Below are positions 1 through 4,897 of a stretch of 22,116 nucleotides of DNA, piece after piece. This DNA comes from a virus: the IMG/VR virus record IMGVR_UViG_3300042982_000040, positions 1 to 22,116 of that record. The stretch is one strand, 5' to 3'. The notes under the pieces were generated by a model. The model was not told the DNA's origin. It did not search any database and saw nothing but the letters and a program-made list of their open reading frames with translations. Both the position numbers and the translations under genes were made by a program. The first letter of the stretch is position 1. Each line of letters begins with the position of its first letter.

Positions 1-25
1 CGTGGTTGAACGGGACGGTGGTCAC
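1..25 (-). CDS. 5' end of an early-operon gene, truncated by window edge
   Basis: A GTG codon at 25-23 overlaps the TGA stop of the upstream gene (24-22) as GTGA, the same coupling used by most genes here. Only eight codons are visible (MTTVPFNH), so no function can be assigned. It continues the leftward early operon beyond the window. Confidence 0.45.
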
Positions 26-432
26 GCTGCGGCCTCCCCGTTCGCGATGCGCTCGGCGGCGTCGGCGACCTCGGCGGCCTCGACGTCGTAGGGCAGGTCG
101 TCGGCGCGGCAGGTGCGCAGCGACGCCAGGCCGGCCTGGGACGACGGCGCGTGGACCGTCATGACGGCGCGGAGCGGGGACACGCGGTCACCGTCGGAGA
201 GCTCGGCGGCCAGGCCCTCGTCGAGGTAGCCCGTGATCGGCTCGGCGAGGATCGCACCCCGCGCGGTGATGCGGGCGACGGCCTCGCGGTGGTCCGCTGG
301 GGCGAACCGGGACGGGAGGGCGGGCCGGCGGTGGCGCAGCGGGCCCGTGGTGTAGGTCGGGTCGATGCGGAGGCGGCGGCGGGCGTCGCGACGGTTGAAG
401 GCCGCGACAGCGCGGCGGAGGATGTGGTTCAT
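22..432 (-). CDS. hypothetical early-operon protein (136 aa)
   Basis: An open frame from ATG 432 to TGA 22. Its start overlaps the stop of the Xis-like gene (429-431) and its stop overlaps the next start at 25, so it is embedded in a tightly coupled leftward operon. The product is Arg-rich at the N-terminus (residues 6-37) and acidic toward the C-terminus, ending in an Ala/Glu-rich helix. I recognise no domain, signal peptide or membrane segment. Position after a Cro-like regulator, a winged-helix protein and an Xis-like protein suggests an early lytic or replication-associated role; this is inference from context only. Translational coupling and codon use support it being real. Confidence 0.6.
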   Translation of the reverse strand: MNHILRRAVAAFNRRDARRRLRIDPTYTTGPLRHRRPALPSRFAPADHREAVARITARGAILAEPITGYLDEGLAAELSDGDRVSPLRAVMTVHAPSSQAGLASLRTCRADDLPYDVEAAEVADAAERIANGEAAA

Positions 433-656
433 CGGGTGGCTCCCTTGCTGGGGCCGGTCGTCGCCATGAACTTCGGCGTGACGCGGACGGACGTGAGGTA
501 GTCGGCGAGGTCGCGGCGCGTGAAGCGCACGGTGCGGCCGACCTTGAGGTGGGGGATCTCGTCGAGGTGCTTGAGCACCCAGTCGGCTGACTTCCCGCCG
601 AGCTGCTGCCCAAACCAGGCGGCGTCGAAGGTCTCGGTGTCGTCGAGGTCAATCAC
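429..656 (-). CDS. excisionase-like helix-turn-helix DNA-binding protein (75 aa)
   Basis: The GTG start at 656 overlaps the stop of the preceding gene (653-655) in a GTGA junction, which fixes the start. Residues about 13-55 resemble the MerR/excisionase-type HTH (HTH_17): a short helix containing GGKSADWVLKH, a turn with IPHLKVGRTVRF, then a second helix RRDLADYLTSVRV. The PHLKVGRTVRF core is the usual wing of this family. In temperate actinophages such proteins act as recombination directionality factors (Xis) or as early regulators. The integrase lies about 1.2 kb away on the same strand, which supports an Xis role, but a replication-origin or regulatory function cannot be excluded. About 20 C-terminal residues are outside the domain. 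Confidence 0.7.
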   Translation of the reverse strand: MIDLDDTETFDAAWFGQQLGGKSADWVLKHLDEIPHLKVGRTVRFTRRDLADYLTSVRVTPKFMATTGPSKGATR

Positions 657-970
657 GCGGCGTCCTCCTGGGGGAGCGGCTTCGCGAGCCGGTAGAGCGG
701 GGCCGGGCGGGAGGCGTTCCGGGTCTTCCGGTTGCCGTTGGGGCGCCAGCCGACCTGTACGAGGTACCCGGAGCGGCGGAGCGCGGTGATCTGGGTGCCG
801 AGCTGGTGGGGGTCGACGTCGCGGGTCAGGTGCTCGCGGACGTCGGCGATGTGGACGTAGCGGCTGTTCGCGACGGCGCACTCGGCGATCGCGTCGAAGA
901 TCGCGCGGCGGTCGGCGACTCGGGACGGACGCCAGTCGGCGGCGACGGCGTCGATCTCGTCGGGGGGCAT
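653..970 (-). CDS. winged-helix-like early protein (105 aa)
   Basis: ATG 970 is chosen over an in-frame ATG at 1024 because AAGGAG lies just upstream at proper spacing. Residues about 20-95 have the pattern of a winged helix: an N-terminal helix (RRAIFDAIAECAV), a helix-turn-helix (VHIADVREHL, then DPHQLGTQITALRRSGYLV) and a basic wing (GWRPNGNRKTRNASRP) returning to a strand (LYRL). This suggests DNA binding, as in small replication or regulatory proteins of actinophages. It is the second gene of the leftward operon, behind the Cro-like gene and the palindrome at 1041-1054. Its stop overlaps the Xis-like start. No close family name can be given from sequence alone. Confidence 0.6.
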   Translation of the reverse strand: MPPDEIDAVAADWRPSRVADRRAIFDAIAECAVANSRYVHIADVREHLTRDVDPHQLGTQITALRRSGYLVQVGWRPNGNRKTRNASRPAPLYRLAKPLPQEDAA

Positions 971-1040
971 AGACTCTCCTTCGTTGGTGGTGCCCCCGGA
1001 CGTCTTGGCGGATGACGGGGGCATTGCTTCGTCTGTGGAG

Positions 1041-1054
1041 AGTAGATATCTACT
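1041..1054. promoter_or_regulatory. operator-like perfect palindrome (O3)
   Basis: AGTAGATATCTACT is a perfect 14-bp palindrome overlapping the stop codon of the Cro-like gene and lying 71 bp upstream of the next ORF. It matches 11 of 14 and 10 of 14 positions of the two repeats in the divergent promoter region (1311-1324 and 1354-1367), so it is probably a third site for the same regulator. Confidence 0.6.
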
Positions 1055-1298
1055 ACGCCACGGCGCGCGGAGGTGCGCTGGTGTCGCGCTCGGGGATCAG
1101 GCTCGACCTGGGGACACCCAGGTCGTCCGCGATCGCGATGACCTCGGCGAGCGAGAACGGCACGAGGCCGCGCTCCTTGCGCGAGTAGGCGTCCTGTCGG
1201 ATGCCGATGTGTCGAGCGAGGTCCGCCTGGGTGTACTGGCGACGAGCTCGCGCCGCCCGAACCTCTGCGGCGACCTCGGCGTGCGGTGTGGTCGTCAT
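1053..1298 (-). CDS. XRE-family regulator, Cro-like candidate (81 aa)
   Basis: The start is ATG 1298, directly beside the divergent operator region; the longer upstream frame has no supported start. Residues about 10-66 form a classical XRE/HTH_3 domain: AEVRAARARRQYTQADLARHIGIRQDAYSRKERG followed by FSLAEVIAIADDLGVP. There is no C-terminal peptidase or oligomerisation domain; only a short tail follows. It is the first gene of the leftward early operon and is divergent from the XRE gene at 1390. I infer it is the Cro-like lytic regulator and its partner the repressor, but the assignment could be reversed. Operators at 1311-1324 and 1354-1367 lie between the two genes, and a third copy overlaps this gene's stop codon. 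Confidence 0.8.
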   Translation of the reverse strand: MTTTPHAEVAAEVRAARARRQYTQADLARHIGIRQDAYSRKERGLVPFSLAEVIAIADDLGVPRSSLIPERDTSAPPRAVA

Positions 1299-1308
1299 AA
1301 GAGGGACC

Positions 1309-1326
1309 GTAGTACATATCTGATAC
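1309..1326. promoter_or_regulatory. operator repeat O1 in divergent immunity promoter region
   Basis: GTAGTACATATCTGATAC is a near-exact direct repeat of 1352-1369 (16 of 18 matches), with a centre-to-centre distance of 43 bp, about four helical turns. On the minus strand it covers a possible -10 (TATGTA, 1318-1313) 14 bp upstream of the Cro-like start at 1298. The 14-bp core 1311-1324 resembles the palindrome at 1041-1054. Confidence 0.7.
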
Positions 1327-1351
1327 GTCGGCAAGGGGTCGACTTCATCAC

Positions 1352-1369
1352 GTAGTGCATATCTGATGC
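1352..1369. promoter_or_regulatory. operator repeat O2 in divergent immunity promoter region
   Basis: GTAGTGCATATCTGATGC is the second copy of the repeat, 20 bp upstream of the plus-strand XRE gene. A weak -10-like TACTCT at 1377-1382 sits 7 bp before its ATG, which would give a leaderless or nearly leaderless transcript. O2 would then overlap the -35 region, as expected for an autoregulated repressor. Confidence 0.65.
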
Positions 1370-1389
1370 TGTGACGTACTCTTGGCGGC

Positions 1390-1620
1390 ATGAACGAGCT
1401 GAACACGCAGGTCAGCGCCGCGCTGCGCGACTTCATGCGAGAGCGCGGCATCACCCAGCAGCAGGTCGCAGACCGCCTCGGCCGCTCGCAGGGCTACGTC
1501 TCCCACCGGACGACCGGCAAGCAGGACCTCTCGATCGACATCATGTACGCCGTCGCGGAGCTCGCACACATCTCACCGCGTGCGCTCATGGTCGAGGTCA
1601 CCGAGCGGATGGGCCGCTGA
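1390..1620 (+). CDS. XRE-family repressor candidate (76 aa)
   Basis: ATG 1390 starts immediately after the divergent operator region; no clear Shine-Dalgarno is present, compatible with leaderless translation. Residues about 7-65 are an XRE HTH domain: ALRDFMRERGITQQQVADRL, then the recognition helix GRSQGYVSHRTTGKQD, then two closing helices. It is the only plus-strand gene of the left region and faces the early operon, the usual arrangement of an immunity repressor. At 76 aa it has no LexA/S24-type autocleavage domain, so RecA-stimulated self-cleavage is not expected. Its last 23 bp overlap the 3' end of the LexA-boxed ORF on the opposite strand. Assignment as repressor rather than Cro is inference from orientation. 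Confidence 0.8.
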   Translation: MNELNTQVSAALRDFMRERGITQQQVADRLGRSQGYVSHRTTGKQDLSIDIMYAVAELAHISPRALMVEVTERMGR

Positions 1621-1750
1621 GCATCGAGAGGTCGATGCCGGCGGCGGGTGTCGGGCATGGCGAGTCGAGGTCGGCGGCGTCGAGGTCGGGGTTGTACGGG
1701 CAGCGGATGCCACACGCGGCGACGTTGCAGGTGAGGCTGTGTTCTGTCAT
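1598..1750 (-). CDS. small Cys-rich protein under a LexA box (50 aa)
   Basis: A 50-codon frame from ATG 1750 to TGA 1598. The product has four cysteines (8, 13, 17, 32; CNVAACGIRC then SPCPTP), suggesting metal binding, and no recognisable family. A TANNNT-type -10 (TACCGT, 1762-1757) lies 6 bp before the ATG, so the mRNA may be leaderless. A perfect mycobacterial-type SOS box lies in the -10/-35 spacer at 1765-1780. Its 3' end is antisense to the repressor candidate's last 23 bp. Context suggests an SOS-induced protein that could trigger lytic growth, as Tum does in coliphage 186. No sequence similarity to Tum is claimed. It is too short for certainty, but the regulatory site makes it credible. 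Confidence 0.55.
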   Translation of the reverse strand: MTEHSLTCNVAACGIRCPYNPDLDAADLDSPCPTPAAGIDLSMLSGPSAR

Positions 1751-1764
1751 GCCGCGACGGTAGA

Positions 1765-1780
1765 TCGAACACCCGTTCGA
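1765..1780. promoter_or_regulatory. LexA-binding SOS box
   Basis: TCGAACACCCGTTCGA matches the mycobacterial/actinobacterial SOS box TCGAAC-N4-GTTCGA without mismatch. It is 15 bp upstream of the minus-strand ORF starting at 1750. On the other side lies only the convergent 3' end of the integrase, so the minus-strand ORF is the only plausible target. Confidence 0.8.
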
Positions 1781-1843
1781 CCGCTAGGGCAACTGTCCGG
1801 TTTCACCCGGTGATGGTGGGAGCGCTCACACGCGCGGGCCCGG

Positions 1844-3097
1844 TCATGCCTCGATCGCGGCCGGCTCGTCGTCGGGCTCGAGCACCACGGGGCGCGACTG
1901 CGTGAGCGCGGCCGAGAGCGCCGCGGAGACCGCCAGGCGAGCCGCCGGCATGATGTGGCCGTACCGGTCGACCGTCGTCGTGATGCTCTCGTGCCCGAGG
2001 TGGGCCTGCACGTAGTTGATCGGTACGCCCGCGCCGAGGAGCCAGCTCGCGCACGTGTGACGCGCGTCGTGCACGCGCGGGCGCTTCCCGAGCGGCGGGT
2101 CGAGCGGCTTGATCGGCTTCCCGTGCTCGTCGAGCCGGCGCGCGACCCGCTTCGCCTTCGGGCCCGGCTTCTGCCCGGGCTCGCCGTTCGCGAGCCGCAC
2201 GGCCGGCTGCCAGACGTTGTCGTGGAACGTCTGCGCCTTGACCGGCTCGTCGCGGGCGTTGAGGAAGACGTAGGCGTGCGCGGCCCGCTTCTTCACGAGC
2301 GGCCCCAGCACCTCGACAGTCTCGGGTGCGAGCGAGATCGTGCGCCGGGACCGGTTCGACTTCGGCGGGCCGATGACGCGGCCCTTGTCGGTCTCCTTCC
2401 ATGCCTGCACGACCGTGATGGTCGCGTGGTCGAGGGAGACGTCGCCGACGCGGAGCGCGGAGATCTCGCCCCAGCGCAGCCCGGTCGCGAACAGGACCTC
2501 GACCATGGGCTGCCACGTCGGCGTGAAGCACCCGAGGAACCGGGTGTACTCGTCGTGCGTGAGGAAGACCATCGGCTCGACGACGGTCTTCGGCAGGCGC
2601 GTCCCCTTACAGGGGTTGGCCGGGATGAGCCCGCGCGTCACGGCGGCCTCGAACGCGGAGGAGAGGAACCCGTGCTTGTTCTTGATCGTCTTCCCGTAGG
2701 ACGTGCTCCCCGCGGCCTTCGCGTCCTTCTCGAGCTGCTGCACCCAGCCGCCGACGGCGTCCGTCGTGACCGCGGTGAGGGGGAGCTCGCCGAGGCTGCC
2801 GAGGTCGTTCGCGATGTACCTCCGGTAGCGGCCCGTCGTGCCGTCGGTGACACCCGTCAGGGAGTCGACGTGTTTCGTGCACCACTCCTCGACGGTGTGC
2901 TCGCCGGCGGTCGCTCCCTGGGCCTCACGGAGCAGCCGCACAGCCTCCTCGACGCCGTAGATGTCGAGCCACCGCGCGAACTTCTTCGCGTCGGCCTGGC
3001 GCTCGAACGTCTCGGACGTCTGCTTCTTCTCACGCCGGAAGCGAACGGTCCACGTCTTCGTGCCGTCCTTCGCCACGTGTAGCTTGGCCTCTCGCAT
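1844..3097 (-). CDS. int: tyrosine site-specific integrase (417 aa)
   Basis: ATG 3097 is chosen because GGGAGA lies about 10 bp upstream and the product starts at the usual N-terminal arm-binding domain (residues 1-50, AP2-like, WTVRFRREKKQTSETF). A SAM-like core-binding domain follows (about 68-165). The catalytic domain (about 175-390) shows Arg208 (GLRWGE), Lys246 (PPKSNRSRR), His343-x-x-Arg346 (HDARH), His369 (LGHES) and the nucleophile Tyr379 (DRYGH), a complete tyrosine recombinase set at normal family length. It catalyses integration and excision between attP and a host attB. The putative attP with arm-type repeats lies directly upstream (3119-3368). It is transcribed leftward, convergent with the repressor candidate. 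Confidence 0.96.
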   Translation of the reverse strand: MREAKLHVAKDGTKTWTVRFRREKKQTSETFERQADAKKFARWLDIYGVEEAVRLLREAQGATAGEHTVEEWCTKHVDSLTGVTDGTTGRYRRYIANDLGSLGELPLTAVTTDAVGGWVQQLEKDAKAAGSTSYGKTIKNKHGFLSSAFEAAVTRGLIPANPCKGTRLPKTVVEPMVFLTHDEYTRFLGCFTPTWQPMVEVLFATGLRWGEISALRVGDVSLDHATITVVQAWKETDKGRVIGPPKSNRSRRTISLAPETVEVLGPLVKKRAAHAYVFLNARDEPVKAQTFHDNVWQPAVRLANGEPGQKPGPKAKRVARRLDEHGKPIKPLDPPLGKRPRVHDARHTCASWLLGAGVPINYVQAHLGHESITTTVDRYGHIMPAARLAVSAALSAALTQSRPVVLEPDDEPAAIEA

Positions 3098-3118
3098 GTG
3101 CTCATTCTCTCCCGTCAG

Positions 3119-3137
3119 GTGGGTAACCTGTACCCAC
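3119..3137. repeat. arm-type integrase sites, left arm (inverted TACCCAC pair)
   Basis: GTGGGTA (3119-3125 region) and TACCCAC (3131-3137) form an inverted pair about 100 bp left of the tRNA-like core, just before the int start codon. The same heptamer occurs twice more right of the core. Paired 7-bp sites flanking a core are typical of arm-type sites of lambda-family integrases. Confidence 0.55.
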
Positions 3138-3200
3138 TTTCCGCCGAGAAGCACCGTCGGGGCCCGTCGAGCGTCGGCCCGCGCCGTTGAAATCCTGCCG

Positions 3201-3262
3201 GTCCGGGTGTTCGTGCAGGTCGCCGAGGATGCTCGAAGGGGTTCAAGTCCCCCTCCGGACAC
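3201..3262 (+). other. putative attP core: tRNA 3'-end-like sequence
   Basis: 3237-3261 reads as the end of a tRNA: a T-arm with loop TTCAAGT (3242-3248) between AGGGG and CCCCC, an acceptor strand TCCGGAC (3254-3260) and a discriminator A. Upstream, GTCCGGG (3201-3207) can pair with that acceptor strand (one G-T), but only 29 nt separate it from the T-arm, too few for D and anticodon arms. It is therefore not a complete tRNA. Actinobacterial tRNA-Leu genes have a similar GTCCGGG/TCCGGAC acceptor; I infer the phage carries the 3' part of such a gene as crossover core. Adjacency to int and flanking arm repeats support attP. Confidence 0.6.
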
Positions 3263-3285
3263 TCGTTGAGACAGCGACCGGAAAC

Positions 3286-3320
3286 GGCCCCTCACCTGTG
3301 GGAACGCAGGGCGAGGGGCC
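3286..3320. terminator. terminator-like hairpin between attP core and accessory operon
   Basis: GGCCCCTC (3286-3293) pairs perfectly with GAGGGGCC (3313-3320) around a 19-nt loop. TCTTTC follows on the plus strand and GTTTCC on the minus strand. It can end the leftward accessory operon (3420-4305) before int, and may also act rightward. Confidence 0.6.
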
Positions 3321-3346
3321 TCTTTCGTTGGGGCTCGGTGCGCCGG

Positions 3347-3368
3347 TGTACCCACCCTGTATACCCAC
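3347..3368. repeat. arm-type integrase sites, right arm (tandem TACCCAC)
   Basis: TACCCAC occurs at 3349-3355 and 3362-3368 in the same orientation, 13 bp apart, about 90 bp right of the tRNA-like core. With the inverted pair at 3119-3137 this gives four copies in 250 bp around the core, as expected for P and P' arms. Confidence 0.55.
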
Positions 3369-3419
3369 GGTCCGCCGCTGAACGGTGGTGTTTCGCCGTC
3401 GAACACCCCGCGAGCGGCC

Positions 3420-3707
3420 TCACGTGACCCGCTCCACGTCCCCGACGTCGAGCCAGACCCCGAGGGCCCGCAGCCTGGGGTCGTTCCAGTGGACGAGCAC
3501 GGCGCGCCCGGCCCAGTACTCCGCGCGGCCGTCGACGAGCTCGACGCCGTCGCGCTCCCAGACGACGCGCGCACGGACGCGGGCCTGGGGTATGTGCCGC
3601 TGGTCGTGGTAGGGCGGGATCTCGTGCGCGTTGAGGACGTCCTGCCACCGGGCGCGCCCCGAGTCCCACGAGTGCCCCGCGGGGTCGTGGAAGGTCGGAC
3701 CGGTCAC
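3420..3707 (-). CDS. hypothetical protein (95 aa)
   Basis: GTG 3707 overlaps the stop of the preceding gene (3704-3706) as GTGA, fixing the start. The product is soluble, Trp-rich (WDSGRARWQDVL, VVWERDGVELV, AEYWAGRAVLVHWNDP, LGVWLDV) and has an alternating strand pattern suggestive of a small beta-barrel in residues 40-95. I recognise no named family. It is the last gene of the leftward three-gene accessory operon and precedes the hairpin at 3286-3320. A direct partner role with the GIY-YIG/Phd-like fusion upstream is possible from the coupling, but nothing in the sequence identifies it as a toxin. Confidence 0.7.
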   Translation of the reverse strand: MTGPTFHDPAGHSWDSGRARWQDVLNAHEIPPYHDQRHIPQARVRARVVWERDGVELVDGRAEYWAGRAVLVHWNDPRLRALGVWLDVGDVERVT

Positions 3708-4114
3708 GAGCTACTCGCGCCCGGCGGCGTATAGGCCGTCAGCACGGCTAGTGGGGTGCCGTTCCGGTAGATCACGCACGGCTCGCCATCCGCCGCCGCG
3801 TCCACGAGGTCGTGCAGTCGCTTCTTGGCATCCATGAGCCCCACGCGATGCACGGTGGCGACGTCGATTTCCGCGGCCAAGGCTCCGCGCTGGTTGTACC
3901 GAGGGCAGTCCCTCTTGACGCTCGCCATCTCTGCCGCGTGAGCTTCAGCCTTGGTGTCGAACCACTCGACCGTGCGGGTCCGAACGTCGCTCCACCATGG
4001 CTTGTCAGCGGCGTGCTGGCCCCATCTCCGCGCGGGGTCTTCGGCCACGCCCACGTAGAGCAGAACCCCGAGTTCGTCGCGGAGCCAGTAGACGGCCGTG
4101 CGCTCCGACTTCAC
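3704..4114 (-). CDS. GIY-YIG nuclease domain fused to Phd/YefM-like antitoxin domain (136 aa)
   Basis: GTG 4114 overlaps the upstream stop (GTGA). Residues 6-80 are a GIY-YIG domain: AVYWLRDELGVLLYVGVAED supplies the GIY (VYW, 8-10) and YIG (YVG, 20-22) elements, followed by Arg30, Glu62 and Asn74 (PRYNQ) at the expected catalytic positions. Residues 86-130 match the N-terminal part of Phd/YefM antitoxins (VGLMDAKKRLHDLVDAAADG, then IYRNGTPLAVLTAY). The first domain implies a Mg-dependent nuclease and the second DNA binding or dimerisation. No cognate toxin is obvious. Likely roles are an accessory nuclease that regulates its own operon, or host/superinfection interference; both are inference. 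Confidence 0.8.
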   Translation of the reverse strand: MKSERTAVYWLRDELGVLLYVGVAEDPARRWGQHAADKPWWSDVRTRTVEWFDTKAEAHAAEMASVKRDCPRYNQRGALAAEIDVATVHRVGLMDAKKRLHDLVDAAADGEPCVIYRNGTPLAVLTAYTPPGASSS

Positions 4115-4305
4115 CGGGCTTCTGCCCTCCAGGCGCGAACGGTGCCGCGCGCAACCTGCCCCAGCCGGGCCACCTCGGCCTCCGGCATGCCCTCGGCAGC
4201 ACTGTTGAGGGCTGCCTGACGGAGTTGGTCGCGTGCCCGACGGGCTGCTTCGCGCGCCGCGCGGTCGGCACGTCCGGCGGCGATGAGGTCTTCTCGTGCT
4301 GTCAT
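4111..4305 (-). CDS. small helix-turn-helix protein (64 aa)
   Basis: The ATG at 4305 lies 7 bp from a TAAACT -10-like hexamer (minus strand, 4318-4313), giving a leaderless transcript; a GTG at 4311 is an alternative start. Residues 1-35 are an Ala/Arg-rich helix and residues 39-62 an HTH (MPEAEVARLGQVARGTVRAWR), the compact form seen in small actinobacterial DNA-binding proteins. It is the first gene of the leftward accessory operon and is divergent from the gene at 4365, with the inverted repeat 4328-4347 between them. It is therefore the best candidate to bind that repeat. Its stop overlaps the start of the GIY-YIG gene. Confidence 0.65.
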   Translation of the reverse strand: MTAREDLIAAGRADRAAREAARRARDQLRQAALNSAAEGMPEAEVARLGQVARGTVRAWRAEAR

Positions 4306-4327
4306 GGTCACCAGTTTACACGACGGT

Positions 4328-4365
4328 CTTGTGCCGTACAGCACAAGTCTGTATAGTGCAGTACA
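4328..4365 (+). promoter_or_regulatory. divergent operator and probable leaderless promoter
   Basis: CTTGTGCCGTACAGCACAAG (4328-4347) has 7-bp perfect arms around a 6-bp spacer. TTGTGC (4329-4334), a 17-bp spacer and TATAGT (4352-4357) form a plausible sigma-70 promoter. The predicted start falls on or next to the ATG at 4365, so the mRNA would be leaderless. The repeat GTGC(C/A)GTACA occurs at 4331-4340 and 4356-4365, 25 bp apart. The palindrome overlaps the -35 element, implying repression when bound. Confidence 0.7.
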
Positions 4366-4598
4366 TGAACACGACGCAGACCGCAGAGAAGATCATCGCC
4401 GCCGCCCCGATCCCCGGCGCCGCCAAGTTCGAGATCCTCGTTGGCCAGTTCGGCAAGAGCGGGGCCTACTTCGTGGCTCGCAACCGCCGGGGCCTCGGCT
4501 ACGTGCACCTGAGCCGCCACAGCTCGGAGGCCGCCGCCCGCGCCGCCGCGAACGTCGAGTGGATCGCCGACCGCGACGCGATGCGCAAGGCGGCTTGA
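4365..4598 (+). CDS. small hypothetical accessory protein (77 aa)
   Basis: ATG 4365 follows a good -10 (TATAGT) by 7 bp and has no ribosome-binding site, so translation is probably leaderless; the longer upstream frame would run through the promoter. The protein has an N-terminal Ala-rich helix (TAEKIIAAAP), a strand-rich middle (KFEILVGQFGKSGAYFVARN, then RGLGYVHLSRH) and a C-terminal helix (SSEAAARAAANVEWIAD). It looks like a small alpha/beta fold with no recognised family. It is opposite in direction to the late operon and has its own promoter and a downstream hairpin, the signature of a moron expressed from the prophage. Confidence 0.7.
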   Translation: MNTTQTAEKIIAAAPIPGAAKFEILVGQFGKSGAYFVARNRRGLGYVHLSRHSSEAAARAAANVEWIADRDAMRKAA

Positions 4599-4604
4599 CC
4601 GCCC

Positions 4605-4628
4605 GGGGTGGCCCTCTGGGGCCACCCC
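4605..4628 (+). terminator. strong hairpin after the 77-aa gene
   Basis: GGGGTGGCC (4605-4613) pairs perfectly with GGCCACCCC (4620-4628) around a 6-nt loop, 6 bp after the stop codon. It lacks a T-run (TCTCC follows), so it may be a partial terminator or an mRNA 3'-end stabiliser between the two plus-strand genes. Confidence 0.5.
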
Positions 4629-4661
4629 TCTCCCCGCTGGACTCGCCGAGAGGAATCGATC

Positions 4662-4886
4662 ATGACCATGACACAGAACCTTCCCCGCACACGCCCCGTC
4701 TCCCCACTCGAGGGCTTCCTGCTCACCGTCGCCCGGCTCGTCAAGGACGGCCGGACCCCCGCCGCCGCGGCCGGACACCTCATGGAGCGCATGGCCGCCG
4801 AGCGGCCCACGCTCCTCGGCAAGGTCCTCGCCGAGCTCGCGGCCCGCCCCGACGTCGCGGCCCAGTTCGAGGGCCTGATCGCCTGA
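4662..4886 (+). CDS. small helical hypothetical protein (74 aa)
   Basis: ATG 4662 is preceded by GAGAGGAA at suitable spacing. The product is mostly helical: LEGFLLTVARLVKDG (about 15-30), AAAAGHLMERMAAERP (34-49), TLLGKVLAELAARPDVAAQFEGLIA (50-74). There is no membrane segment or known domain. It follows the 77-aa gene and a hairpin, and precedes another strong hairpin (4898-4929), so the two genes form a self-contained plus-strand unit on the opposite strand from the late genes. Function is unknown; a regulatory or host-interaction role would be typical of moron cargo but is not shown by the sequence. Confidence 0.65.
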   Translation: MTMTQNLPRTRPVSPLEGFLLTVARLVKDGRTPAAAAGHLMERMAAERPTLLGKVLAELAARPDVAAQFEGLIA

Positions 4887-4897
4887 GACGAACGAAG

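Noticed and set aside
1371-1763. 130-codon plus-strand frame overlapping the repressor candidate
   Set aside because: It is out of frame with the XRE domain, has shadow-type composition, and runs across the LexA-boxed ORF on the other strand.
3201-3262. Complete tRNA gene
   Set aside because: The T-arm and acceptor stem are good, but only 29 nt remain for the D and anticodon arms, so it is treated as an attP core rather than a functional tRNA.
3420-4111. Classical toxin-antitoxin pair formed by the Phd-like domain and a neighbour
   Set aside because: Neither the HTH protein nor the Trp-rich 95-aa protein resembles Doc, RelE or another known partner toxin, so only the domain fusion is reported.
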